This document shows, piece after piece, positions 1 through 7,684 of a stretch of DNA of 63,634 nucleotides. Location of the stretch: IMG/VR virus record IMGVR_UViG_3300030109_005543, positions 1 to 63,634 of that record; one strand, given 5' to 3'. How positions within the stretch are numbered: the stretch's first letter is position 1; every line of letters begins with the position of its first letter. The DNA is from a virus. The notes beneath the pieces were generated by a model. It was given only the letters and a program-made list of their open reading frames with translations. It did not search any database and was not told where the DNA came from. The position numbers and the translations under genes were made by a program.

Positions 1-417
1 TGTCAGAAGGGTTACAAGACGCACCCGACTCGCAAAACTAAGAAGATGTATGGCAAGACATACAGAAACTGCATCAAGGCCGAAGAAGGTAAGGATCCCA
101 AGACTGGAACTGGTAAGAAACCAAAGGGCTCTGGTCGTAGACTTTACACTGACGAGGATCCAAGCGATACAGTTTCTGTAAAGTTCCGAACTGTCCAGGA
201 TGTGAAGGATACATTATCAAAGAAATCTTTCAAGGCAAAATCTCACAAGCGTCAATCCCAGATTATTAATCTTATTCACCAGCGTGTGCGAGCAGCTCAC
301 AAAAACGCTAAGGATCCAAAAACAAAAGCAAGGCTGAAGAAAGTTCTTGACCATGCCGAAAAGAGAAAAGAAGCCTCTAAAGAAAAAACAAAACGTTTAC
401 AGAAGAAAAAAGACTAA
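1..417 (+). CDS. DUF5872-like basic phage protein, 5' end missing
   Basis: The frame is open from the window edge; residues such as CQKGYKTHP precede the first Met codon at 46, so the true start lies upstream. 138 codons are visible. The visible start has a Cys-Gly-Tyr-Lys-x-His segment and a second Cys in YGKTYRNCIK, a pairing that could bind metal. The middle (RRLYTDEDPSDTVSVKFRT, then SHKRQSQIINLIHQRVR) matches my memory of DUF5872, a family found in large phages and algal viruses with no known function. The protein is strongly basic and ends in a Lys-rich helix, which would suit nucleic-acid or virion-core association, but that is inference. Confidence 0.5.
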   Translation, partial: CQKGYKTHPTRKTKKMYGKTYRNCIKAEEGKDPKTGTGKKPKGSGRRLYTDEDPSDTVSVKFRTVQDVKDTLSKKSFKAKSHKRQSQIINLIHQRVRAAHKNAKDPKTKARLKKVLDHAEKRKEASKEKTKRLQKKKD

Positions 418-439
418 TTAGCATATGGGAGATCTGAAT

Positions 440-1495
440 ATGTCCGTAACTGGTAAAATTATTAAACTCGTTGAAGAAGAGTTGAAAAACGAAAATGCGT
501 TAAGTAAAACACTTGATAGTGCAAAAAATGTTGCCAAAAAGCTTGGCAAAAACATAGGGGACGAAGTAGAGGATTTTGTGGATCGACCGGTGACCTACGC
601 GGCTGGAGAGGTCCTCAAAGATGGACCTGCTGCGGAGGCACTTAGAGCTGCTACAGATCTGTTTTTACGAATCGCTGAGTCGAAGATTAAAGACCTTCTT
701 GTTGAGAACGCCGACGATATTGCCTCGCAGGTTGTGCCAGATATTCCATTTGATGGCGATGTGATTGAAGGATTGATGCAGAGAAAATTTTCTGAAATTG
801 TTGTAGATCAAGCCGATGAGATTGCAGCTATGGTAGTTAGCATGCTCAAGGAGCGGTATCTATCCGCATTGTCATCTGATACCAATCTTCAGGAGGCCTT
901 GCACGAAGCAGTGGACCAGGGCGGCGATCCAGTAGAGGCCGCCGAAGACGCTATTGAAGCCATGGATGATACTGCTCAAGACAAAATCCTGAATACACTA
1001 CTTGCCAAGATAGGTACGGATGATCTACAGGAGGCCAAAGGCAATCCAGTGTTGAAGACACTCCTAAATCTCCCGGGTGGTCGAGATCTGGCTGCTATGT
1101 ATATGGCTATCAACGACCGTGCCACGCCCAAAAAGCTTCGAATCTTAGCTGCTTTTGCTATTCTTAACTTGATTTCTCCTGTTGATGCCGGCACACTCAT
1201 GGGCCTTGATTTCCTTGGACCTCTGGGAGCGCTTGACGATATTATTCTCTTACGCAGAATGTTTAAGAAGTTCGAGAAGGCTGGTCTACCCTCTGAGAAA
1301 CATCACGACAAATTGCAACTCGCTGCGGGTGAGGATCTAAGTCCAGAACGCTCTGCTGAACAGGAGCTTGAAAAAGCTAAAGATCTTGCTCAGGGCCGCG
1401 GCCGGGCTGCCGTCGCGCAAGATAAAATGAGAAAGTTAGAGGAGCACAAGATGGTCGACCTCAAAGAGTCCTTTGGCCGATTCTTGGTAAAATAG
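440..1495 (+). CDS. Helical protein with DUF1232 (YkvA)-like C-terminal segment
   Basis: An ATG at 425 is also in frame, but the ATG at 440 has GGGAG at 427-431 eight bases upstream and gives an N-terminus (MSVTGKIIKLVEEEL) like those of neighbouring genes, so I chose 440 (351 aa). The protein is helical and acidic. Around residues 235-280 it reads LRILAAFAILNLISPVDAG then GALDDIILLRRMF, which follows the DUF1232/YkvA pattern (hydrophobic helix, SPxD, hydrophobic loop, DD). That family is membrane-associated with unknown function. The first 13 residues resemble a capsid-targeting peptide ending LVE. Function unknown; the DUF1232 match is by pattern only. Confidence 0.6.
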   Translation: MSVTGKIIKLVEEELKNENALSKTLDSAKNVAKKLGKNIGDEVEDFVDRPVTYAAGEVLKDGPAAEALRAATDLFLRIAESKIKDLLVENADDIASQVVPDIPFDGDVIEGLMQRKFSEIVVDQADEIAAMVVSMLKERYLSALSSDTNLQEALHEAVDQGGDPVEAAEDAIEAMDDTAQDKILNTLLAKIGTDDLQEAKGNPVLKTLLNLPGGRDLAAMYMAINDRATPKKLRILAAFAILNLISPVDAGTLMGLDFLGPLGALDDIILLRRMFKKFEKAGLPSEKHHDKLQLAAGEDLSPERSAEQELEKAKDLAQGRGRAAVAQDKMRKLEEHKMVDLKESFGRFLVK

Positions 1496-1499
1496 TAAA

Positions 1500-1964
1500 A
1501 TGAGTATAGATTATAAACAACTTGAATCAATGGTTAAAGAGGCCCTCGCCGGCGATGGTCCTGGCGGAGTTATGGCGCCGTCTGCACCCGAAGGTGTACC
1601 GCACCGAATGCCAGCAGCCGACACGGAAACACCGGAGCACGAAAGAGGTGACAAGGATGCCAACAAGATGTACGAGATCGCTCTGGAGGCCAGAGAGGCC
1701 GCTGAGAAGCTCGTAGAGGCTCTGGACGAGCCTATCTATGATGGCGCATATGAATACGCCTTCAAGGCCTCTGCGTGCCTTAGAAAGGCTCTCAACGCGC
1801 TGGAGCAAGCCGGTGCATATCCAATGCCCGACCAGCGAGTAGTCGCCCCACCTAAGAGCCAGCAGCCATATGGAACTGGTGGCTCTGGTGCTATGAATGC
1901 TTACAGCATGGGTTATGCTGATTTTGGCGCACTTGGCGCCGGCTTAGAAGAGGAGAAAAAGTAA
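1500..1964 (+). CDS. Hypothetical acidic phage protein
   Basis: 154 aa, starting four bases after the previous stop and overlapping the next start by one base (TAATG). The N-terminus MSIDYKQLESMVKEALAGD is a short helix of the type shared by genes in this block. A linker rich in Gly, Pro and His follows (about 20-50), then a helical region (about 55-110) with many Glu and Ala residues, then a Gly/Ala-rich tail. No family recognised. The order helix-linker-helix suggests a small virion-core or assembly protein, which is inference from its neighbours. Confidence 0.6.
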   Translation: MSIDYKQLESMVKEALAGDGPGGVMAPSAPEGVPHRMPAADTETPEHERGDKDANKMYEIALEAREAAEKLVEALDEPIYDGAYEYAFKASACLRKALNALEQAGAYPMPDQRVVAPPKSQQPYGTGGSGAMNAYSMGYADFGALGAGLEEEKK

Positions 1965-2290
1965 TGAAAATTTCAAAAAATGCTCTCAAACAGATGATCG
2001 CAGAAGAATTAAGCAAGTCCTCTTCTGTGTTGCTTGAGGCACCAGAGATCGACGAGGGTATGCATCAGGCGCCAGAGCACGATAAGGATCCTGATGGTTA
2101 CGAAGGTCACATGGCAAGGAAGTCGCTTTATCATATGGCGGCACAAGCACAGCAGCTTCATGACATGCTCCATGATGATGAGAATCTTGAGCCTTGGGTT
2201 CAAGCAAAAATTACAAAGGCAGCCGACTATATTGAGGCCGCCTTCAAATCAATTACCTATGAAAAAGGTCCAGGAAAGGGGAAACTATAA
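1964..2290 (+). CDS. Conserved phage protein with IAE-type N-terminal peptide
   Basis: 108 aa. Preceded by GAGGAG and overlapping the previous stop by one base. The N-terminus MKISKNALKQMIAEELSKS carries Ile-Ala-Glu at 12-14, the form cut by T4-type prohead proteases. The C-terminal half (ARKSLYHMAAQAQQLHDML, then EPWVQAKITKAADYIEAAF) is a helical module I recognise as recurring in marine myovirus genomes beside virion-core proteins. No biochemical role is known. Packaging into the capsid with removal of the first 14 residues is a hypothesis. Confidence 0.65.
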   Translation: MKISKNALKQMIAEELSKSSSVLLEAPEIDEGMHQAPEHDKDPDGYEGHMARKSLYHMAAQAQQLHDMLHDDENLEPWVQAKITKAADYIEAAFKSITYEKGPGKGKL

Positions 2291-2505
2291 TGAATTGGGA
2301 TTGGGCACATTTTAAAGCTGAGGGGTACATCTCTCACCTCAGGCGATCTGCGAAGCTTTCTGGGCTTCTACTTCTCGCTGGACTCGCTATGATTGTTCAC
2401 ATGCTTGTGCCGTTTTGGCAGCAGCCAAGGTGGTTATCAGGCTATGGAGTCCGCGACACACTTGATACAGAGCTAAAGACACACCAGGAAGCGAACAAGG
2501 AGTGA
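2290..2505 (+). CDS. Small single-span membrane protein, DUF6356-like
   Basis: 71 aa, overlapping the previous stop by one base (TAATG). A hydrophobic helix at about residues 22-43 (LSGLLLLAGLAMIVHMLVPF) is flanked by a basic N-terminal part and a polar tail. The AxxIVHxxxPF signature resembles DUF6356, small membrane proteins of unknown role in marine phages and bacteria. It sits next to a second membrane protein, so the pair may act together at the envelope. A holin role cannot be shown from sequence. Confidence 0.55.
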   Translation: MNWDWAHFKAEGYISHLRRSAKLSGLLLLAGLAMIVHMLVPFWQQPRWLSGYGVRDTLDTELKTHQEANKE

Positions 2506-2509
2506 TTAG

Positions 2510-2830
2510 ATGCTGCGGAGAATTGTTAAGCTAGTATACGTTTTAGCTTTTCTGATTCTCGTAGATTTAACCGCAACTTTATTCTGGGTACAGAATGGAC
2601 TAGCAACAGAAGCAAATCCTATCATGGATTTCTTTTTGCAGGCCTCTCCAATCTTGTTCGTCCTGGCTAAGCTAGGACTTAGTGGTGCAGGAATTTGGAT
2701 CCTCTACTATTTTAGAAAAAGATTCAAGAAAAAAATCTTTGCTGCTCTTTTAGGTCTTAATCTTGTTTATATCGCCGTTTTTGTTTATCATTTATGGGGC
2801 GCTCTCTTTCTGTTATTTTCAACTAATTAA
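2510..2830 (+). CDS. Three-span membrane protein, DUF5658-like
   Basis: 106 aa, start preceded by AAGGAG. Three hydrophobic segments are visible at about 7-27, 42-66 and 76-103. The first carries an Asp and Thr residues (LVDLTATLFW) and is followed by EANPIM; this Asp / EANP arrangement resembles DUF5658 membrane proteins. A positively charged loop (YFRKRFKKK) separates spans two and three, putting it on the cytoplasmic side by the positive-inside rule. Function unknown. Confidence 0.55.
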   Translation: MLRRIVKLVYVLAFLILVDLTATLFWVQNGLATEANPIMDFFLQASPILFVLAKLGLSGAGIWILYYFRKRFKKKIFAALLGLNLVYIAVFVYHLWGALFLLFSTN

Positions 2831-2836
2831 TAGACA

Positions 2837-3598
2837 ATGCACAAATGCGTGAATAATACAGTGGGAAACGTATATCATCTTGAACAGATGGTTGACAACT
2901 TCTTTCCATACTCTCAGGAAAAACTTGGCTTTGATAAGCCAGTTACCATTTATTTCCAAAGCGACCCGGATAACTCCAACAAAATGCTAGGGAAGACAGC
3001 GTACTATGATCCTGAGAATATGGACGTCGTTCTGTACGTTGACAATCGTCATCCCAAGGACATTATGAGATCTTTGTCCCACGAGCTTGTTCATCATGCA
3101 CAGAACTGTCGCGGTGATTTTACAAGCGATAGTCAAACACACGAAGGGTATGCCCAGAGTGATCCTCATCTTCGTAATATGGAGAAAGAGGCATATACCA
3201 AAGGAAATTTAATATTTAGGGACTTTGAAGACCTAATTAAGACAGGAAAAATTGACGTAGAGATTGATTTTTCAAAAACAGGAGAACCAAAAATGTCACT
3301 TAAAGAGTGGAAAAACAACACAATCAACCAGAAGTTGATGAAAAAATGGGGACTTCTTAACGAAGCTGCCAAGCCAGACTTTCTTGATCTTGACAAGGAT
3401 GGCGATAAAGAAGAGCCTATGAAGGACGCCGCAAAGGATGCCAAGGAGAAGGATCTCGACGAGGCACACTGTGGCCGCGAAGAGGACGAGATCGAGGAGG
3501 CTGTTGAGGAAACAGCAGCTCCAAGAATGATTTCCCTCAAGGAAGCCAAAGACATCACTCGCAGAATTCTTGCGAAAATCAAAGAGGAGACCAAGTAA
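2837..3598 (+). CDS. HExxH zinc metalloprotease with acidic C-terminal tail
   Basis: 253 aa. HELVHH at residues 82-87 is a zinc-peptidase HExxH motif in a hydrophobic context (RSLSHELVHH), and EKEAY about 30 residues later can supply the third ligand as in gluzincins. The catalytic domain covers roughly 12-140. The tail is low in complexity: a DFLDLDKDGDKEEP segment (181-194) resembling a calcium-binding loop, an acidic run, and a terminal helix ISLKEAKDITRRILAKIKEE like those that open neighbouring proteins. A role in capsid or core protein processing fits the surroundings but is inference. No secretion signal is seen. Confidence 0.65.
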   Translation: MHKCVNNTVGNVYHLEQMVDNFFPYSQEKLGFDKPVTIYFQSDPDNSNKMLGKTAYYDPENMDVVLYVDNRHPKDIMRSLSHELVHHAQNCRGDFTSDSQTHEGYAQSDPHLRNMEKEAYTKGNLIFRDFEDLIKTGKIDVEIDFSKTGEPKMSLKEWKNNTINQKLMKKWGLLNEAAKPDFLDLDKDGDKEEPMKDAAKDAKEKDLDEAHCGREEDEIEEAVEETAAPRMISLKEAKDITRRILAKIKEETK

Positions 3599-3599
3599 A

Positions 3600-3869
3600 A
3601 TGGTTGCACCACACGTTAAAAGAAGAAGAAAGGCCGAAGCCGCAAAGAAAGCCGCAGAGGCAGCAAAGCGGGAAGAGGCAGCAGCAAAGCCTGCGCCCGC
3701 TCCAACGGCCGCACCAGCTCCAGCAGCACCAAAAGCCGCACCAGCACCAGCAGCGCCAAAGGCTGCTCCGGTAGGAATTAAGGCACATGTTGATGAGGCC
3801 GTTGCAGCAGCAGCCGCTAAGCCAACAACTGCAGAGGCAGCCCCTAAAAAGACCGCCGCAAAGAAGTAA
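3600..3869 (+). CDS. Lys/Ala/Pro-rich low-complexity protein
   Basis: 89 aa from the ATG at 3600, with GAGGAG ten bases upstream; a longer TTG-started version overlapping the protease gene is less likely. It begins with a basic segment (MVAPHVKRRRKAEAAKKAAE), then a Pro-Ala repeat tract (PAPAP, APAAPKAAPAPAAPKAAP) and a basic C-terminus ending AAKK. The composition is like DNA-binding or capsid-interior proteins. No family can be assigned. Confidence 0.55.
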   Translation: MVAPHVKRRRKAEAAKKAAEAAKREEAAAKPAPAPTAAPAPAAPKAAPAPAAPKAAPVGIKAHVDEAVAAAAAKPTTAEAAPKKTAAKK

Positions 3870-3875
3870 TGACGC

Positions 3876-4121
3876 ATGGACTTTCGCCGGTTAACACGCC
3901 AGTTCATCCTTAATGAAGGCAAAGGACCTAGTGTATCTAGCTATCTTCAATCTATCTCTGAGGTTCTCCAGAATATATCTCCGCGTAGCCGCACTGACGA
4001 GCGACGGATTGAAATGGCTAGGCAAAGTCTTAAAGAAGTTAGGCGTCACATGCGACGACTTCAGGAACGTGTAAATGTTCTTGAAGAGCAGGTTACTATC
4101 TTAGAAGAAAACAAGGAGTAG
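3876..4121 (+). CDS. Small coiled-coil protein with LNE N-terminal peptide
   Basis: 81 aa. The N-terminus MDFRRLTRQFILNEGKG ends its first helix with Leu-Asn-Glu at 12-14, resembling a T4-type prohead-protease site. Residues about 40-80 form a heptad-patterned coiled coil (LKEVRRHMRRLQERVNVLE, then EQVTILEE). Directly followed by the 746-residue nucleotidyltransferase gene with two bases between. A scaffold-like or internal-protein role is possible; no named family recognised. Confidence 0.6.
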   Translation: MDFRRLTRQFILNEGKGPSVSSYLQSISEVLQNISPRSRTDERRIEMARQSLKEVRRHMRRLQERVNVLEEQVTILEENKE

Positions 4122-4123
4122 AT

Positions 4124-6364
4124 ATGTCCCTTCTCGAAGAAGGTAAAGCCAATACTCACCTTACCCACCTTGAAGAGCTTGTTCTAACACAAGGTCAGAA
4201 AGGTTATGGTATGGCGCGAGCGTTCCTGCTTGAATTGTTGGAGGAGCTGAAGGGCAATACAGACTCTAAGGTTCAGACATCCGTTAAGTGGGATGGTGCG
4301 CCAGCAATATTTGCCGGACGTAATCCTGAGAATGGTAAGTTCTTTGTTGGCACCAAGTCTATTTTCAATAAAACTCCAAAGATCAATTATACAGCTGCAG
4401 ATATTAAGAAGAATCACGGCCATGCGCCCGGGCTCGTGGACAAGCTGACAAGAGCATTAGATGCCCTTCCAGCTCTAGGAATCTCCAAAATCCTTCAGGG
4501 TGATTTTATGTTTGATGATGAGATGTTGTCGACGACCAGTATTGACGGTGAGGCCCACTATGTTTTCAAGCCAAATACTATCACATACGCTGTGCCAGTT
4601 GACTCCGATTTGGGTAAGGAGATTGGCAATGCAAAGTTTGGAATTGTCTTTCATACAACATACGATAGCCTGGACAGTGGCGCTACCTTTGGCGCAGACG
4701 TCAGTGGACTAAGACAGTCTCCAGGAGTTTGGTTTGACGATGCCTTTTTCACCGATGATACAGGAACGGTTACACTAACCAACGAAGAAGAAGCTGCTGT
4801 TAAAAAGCTAGTTGATTCTGCAGATACTGTTAACAGTAATATTGATTACGATGGCTTGCCGGCAGACCTTTTAAATATCTATATTAATAGCGAGATTAAA
4901 GAGGGTGAGTTCTTAACTGATCCGGCAAAATCTTTTGAAGGATTCAAGAACTGGTATTCTGGACGCCTAGAGAAAAGAATTGGTAGCCTTAAATCCGATC
5001 GCGGGAGAATGCGCGCTGATCAGCAAGGCCAGAAGATGCTTAACCTGTTCGATGCGCGGCGCGATGATATACTAAATCTGTTTGCGGTGTCTAGACTCTT
5101 ATTTCAAGCAAAAAACATTTTTATTGACAAGTACAACAATGCTGTCTACAACACCAAGCACTTCATTGATGATGGCTCAGGCGATCTTGTCGCGAGTAAT
5201 CCAGAAGGTTACGTCGCTGTTGACAGAGAGGGCAATGGCGTTAAATTTGTGGATAGGTTGGAGTTCAGCAAAGCAAACTTTGCAGTCGATAAAGGCGCCA
5301 AGTTCCAGCAGACTGAGAGCCTCACAGTTTATTGGGGATCTGACGGTTTCTCTGTTACCAAGAATCTTTTGGAGTGGTCCCAGAATCTTCCCGTTGTTGA
5401 AAACAAGAATCAGGAACTCTACGAGAACCTTCTCGGCGGCGCTCCAATTACCTCTTTGGTTCGAGATGCTAAGCATGTAAAGATTGCACTGGCTGAGGCT
5501 GTTAACTGGGCCCTGAACGAGAGTTTGGGCGACATGGCTGTTGACGCTGCTGTTGGTACCCTCAAGAAGTTCGTTGGCAAGAAGATGCCGGGCATGAAGG
5601 ACACACTAAACCTGATAGAGCAAGAGCAAAAGAGAATAATCGCTATTTATCCTGGTAGGTTCCAGCCAATGGGGCAGCACCACTATCAAACATATAAAGC
5701 TCTGGCCGACAAGTTTGGCGTAGAAAATACCTTTATTGCTACATCAAACGTTGTGGATCCGACGAAAGGATCTCCTTTAAGTTTTAATGAGAAAAGACGT
5801 ATAGCTATAGAACATGGTGTTCCTGGGGATAAAATCATCCTAACCCGTAACCCATATCAGGCAACTGAAATCACAGATGGTTTTGATGCTGATAAAACGT
5901 CGGTGGTATTTGCCGTTGGTGGCAAGGATATGCGTGAGAGCCCGAGATTTGCAAATCTAGACGGTTTAACCAAAAAAGGGACCCCTGCATACTATAAGAC
6001 ATACAAACCAGGAGAAGAGCTTGTGGGGTTCGACAAGCATGGATATATCACAGTTGCTCCACACGTTGAGATTGAGATCCCTGGTTTTGGCGAAATGTCT
6101 GGTACAACTTTAAGAAAAGCTCTGAAGGGCGCGACTCGTGAAGACTTCGAGAAGATCATGGGATTTTATAATCAAGAAATATATGATATACTGCAAGGGA
6201 AACTTGAAGAGATGTCAGCTATGGCTGGTGGAGCCGTAGGAGGCTTCGCAGGACGAGCGCCTGATGTTGTGGGCTCCGAGAAGAAAAAGAAGAAGGTTCT
6301 CCCGGAAGATGAAGAGTTAGTTAATGAAGTAATGGACTATTTACTAGGAATATCGGTGGGATAA
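4124..6364 (+). CDS. DUF6267-like protein: KxDG ligase-like domain fused to GRFQP nucleotidylyltransferase
   Basis: 746 aa. The N-terminal half has VKWDGAPAIF with K55-W-D-G58, the form of the lysine-adenylation motif of ATP-grasp-free DNA/RNA ligases and capping enzymes, followed by strands (YVFKPNTITYAV, FGIVFHTTYD) where ligase-fold motifs would lie. The C-terminal domain (about 505-700) is a cytidylyl/adenylyltransferase of the NMNAT type: GRFQPMGQHH at 511-520, VGGKDMR, and MSGTTLRKAL at 658-667 corresponding to the ISxTxxR motif. The DUF6267 name is from memory. The tail is Lys-rich. Both domains handle nucleotides, so adenylation, sealing, capping or NAD-linked chemistry are possible; the substrate is unknown. 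Confidence 0.7.
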   Translation: MSLLEEGKANTHLTHLEELVLTQGQKGYGMARAFLLELLEELKGNTDSKVQTSVKWDGAPAIFAGRNPENGKFFVGTKSIFNKTPKINYTAADIKKNHGHAPGLVDKLTRALDALPALGISKILQGDFMFDDEMLSTTSIDGEAHYVFKPNTITYAVPVDSDLGKEIGNAKFGIVFHTTYDSLDSGATFGADVSGLRQSPGVWFDDAFFTDDTGTVTLTNEEEAAVKKLVDSADTVNSNIDYDGLPADLLNIYINSEIKEGEFLTDPAKSFEGFKNWYSGRLEKRIGSLKSDRGRMRADQQGQKMLNLFDARRDDILNLFAVSRLLFQAKNIFIDKYNNAVYNTKHFIDDGSGDLVASNPEGYVAVDREGNGVKFVDRLEFSKANFAVDKGAKFQQTESLTVYWGSDGFSVTKNLLEWSQNLPVVENKNQELYENLLGGAPITSLVRDAKHVKIALAEAVNWALNESLGDMAVDAAVGTLKKFVGKKMPGMKDTLNLIEQEQKRIIAIYPGRFQPMGQHHYQTYKALADKFGVENTFIATSNVVDPTKGSPLSFNEKRRIAIEHGVPGDKIILTRNPYQATEITDGFDADKTSVVFAVGGKDMRESPRFANLDGLTKKGTPAYYKTYKPGEELVGFDKHGYITVAPHVEIEIPGFGEMSGTTLRKALKGATREDFEKIMGFYNQEIYDILQGKLEEMSAMAGGAVGGFAGRAPDVVGSEKKKKKVLPEDEELVNEVMDYLLGISVG

Positions 6365-6366
6365 TA

Positions 6367-7209
6367 ATGATTGAACGTAAAGAATTTACAGAAGAGATAA
6401 TGCTCCGTGAGAATGTGCGCAAGGCCATTCAGCATGTTTTGAGCAAAAGAGATGCTAAACAGCGTAAAGACGAGAGTCAACTCAGAGGCCTGATTAAGAA
6501 CCTTCTTGAGGGACAATCTGCAGTTGCTGCTGTTGCCAAGCATGACAGCACTGGTATCAACACTCTAGAGGATCTCCTCAAGAATTCCAATATTCTCTCT
6601 GTTGTAGAAACTGGATATAAGTCCCTCACTACCGACAAGCAGCAGAGAGAATCGTACAAGAACCATATTCTAAACGCTGTCGAGAAGTCTCTGGCCCCTG
6701 AAGAGGAGCGAAAAGAGGCTGGTGCAGACGGTGAGCTAGATACTGTAGAGGAAGATATTGATATCTCCATCTCTGGTGACAAGCCAGAGGATGATCCGGC
6801 ATTTATCGACATTGAAGATAAGGAAGAGCCCGCAGAAGAGACTGATGAGCGTGACGACTTTGGCATTGCTGGAGAAGATAAGACTGGACGTAACAGAGCA
6901 TATGATGACTTCCGAGATATTGAGAAAAACATCTTAACTGCTTTTGATAATCTCGACAATCCAAAAGATATCTCCATGTTTGAGGAGTATCTTCTCAAAA
7001 ACCTAGCTCTATACTTCGATAAGTTTGAGAGCGAACTCCAAGTAAACGTCGACGAGCCTGCTGCGGCCGCTGACGCTGTTCCGGATGCAGATAAGCCTGC
7101 AGATGTACCCGGCGAAGAGTCAGACCCTGAGACCGATCTCCCAGAGTTTGAACTTGAAGAGGGTGCAGAAATTAACTTAGAGAGTTTAGTCGACAGTCTT
7201 TTAGAATAA
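6367..7209 (+). CDS. Acidic conserved phage protein of unknown function
   Basis: 280 aa. N-terminus MIERKEFTEEIMLRE contains Leu-Arg-Glu at 13-15, again a possible prohead-protease site. Residues 1-120 are helical and mixed in charge (VRKAIQHVLSKRD, TGINTLEDLLKN); residues 130-180 and 225-280 are very acidic and probably disordered; between them lies a helical stretch (DIEKNILTAFDNLDNP, LKNLALYFDKFESEL). The composition resembles phage scaffolds or internal core proteins. I recall similar proteins from marine phage genomes but none with a known role. Confidence 0.6.
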   Translation: MIERKEFTEEIMLRENVRKAIQHVLSKRDAKQRKDESQLRGLIKNLLEGQSAVAAVAKHDSTGINTLEDLLKNSNILSVVETGYKSLTTDKQQRESYKNHILNAVEKSLAPEEERKEAGADGELDTVEEDIDISISGDKPEDDPAFIDIEDKEEPAEETDERDDFGIAGEDKTGRNRAYDDFRDIEKNILTAFDNLDNPKDISMFEEYLLKNLALYFDKFESELQVNVDEPAAAADAVPDADKPADVPGEESDPETDLPEFELEEGAEINLESLVDSLLE

Positions 7210-7215
7210 AAATAT

Positions 7216-7554
7216 ATGTCAAACCCTAGTACAGAAAAGGGTTTTAGCAGAAACAAGTCATTATCCAACAAGCTTCGCAAAGAGGGCAAATCCTCTGAGT
7301 CGTTTGAGATAATGCTATCTGCATTAACCCTCGAAGAAGTTATAGGACTTAAGCTAGAATGCTCCATGCGACTCACTAATGGTAAGTTGTATGGCTTTAA
7401 CCTTTGGTCAAAAATAGTTAATATAGCTAAAGAAGCATTGTATAATGCTACTGTTAGTGTAGCTGATACGAATGTTGAAATAAGAAGGATCCTTGGAATT
7501 AACCAAAGTTCGCTTGTTGAGATGAAGAAGAAGTTCAACATAGACAGAGAATAA
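7216..7554 (+). CDS. Small protein with Fis-like helix-turn-helix at C-terminus
   Basis: 112 aa. The C-terminal 45 residues (IVNIAKEALYNATVSVADT, then VEIRRILGINQSSLVEMKK) follow the Fis/NtrC-type helix-turn-helix layout: a long helix, a short one, LGI turn, recognition helix. The N-terminal part is basic and polar and the middle is helical. A DNA-binding role, perhaps as a transcriptional regulator or a packaging-site binder, is suggested by the fold pattern only. It is the last gene before the tmRNA-like RNA. Confidence 0.55.
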   Translation: MSNPSTEKGFSRNKSLSNKLRKEGKSSESFEIMLSALTLEEVIGLKLECSMRLTNGKLYGFNLWSKIVNIAKEALYNATVSVADTNVEIRRILGINQSSLVEMKKKFNIDRE

Positions 7555-7593
7555 ACTATTCTACTTTCTGTGTCAAGCACTATTTTGTAAAAG

Positions 7594-7675
7594 GGGGGTG
7601 GTTTGGGTTTCGACTGGGATTAAAACCTGCAATGGCAGTCTCAGGACCACGGTTCGACTCCGTGCACCTCCACCA
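7594..7675 (+). ncRNA. Minimal tmRNA-like RNA (tRNA-like domain without tag region)
   Basis: An 82-nt tRNA-like fold. Acceptor stem GGGGGTG (7594-7600) pairs over seven positions with CACCTCC (7665-7671), followed by A and an encoded CCA (7673-7675). The T-arm is canonical: CACGG (7648-7652), loop TTCGACT, CCGTG (7660-7664). The 5' side reads TGGGTTTCGACTGGGAT with no D-stem, the layout of the tmRNA D-loop, not of a tRNA. The third base pair is G7596-T7669, the G3-U70 pair recognised by alanyl-tRNA synthetase. No 7-nt anticodon loop can be formed; only a short hairpin (CTGC 7627-7630 with GCAG 7635-7638, or CCTG 7626-7629 with CAGG 7642-7645) joins the halves. There is no room for a tag frame or pseudoknots. 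Confidence 0.7.
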
Positions 7676-7684
7676 AAAAAACTT

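Noticed and set aside
3296-3922. Minus-strand Ala-rich open frame opposite the Lys/Ala/Pro-rich gene
   Set aside because: Low-complexity shadow of the repeat tract on the + strand; crosses several well-supported gene boundaries.
6477-7580. Minus-strand open frame of 367 codons opposite the acidic gene at 6367
   Set aside because: Ser-rich composition is the mirror of a Glu/Asp-rich gene; no ribosome site, no family match, and all other genes are on the + strand.
7598-7684. N-terminal extension of the membrane protein across the tmRNA-like RNA
   Set aside because: The structured RNA explains this sequence; the ATG at 7685 gives a sensible basic N-terminus.
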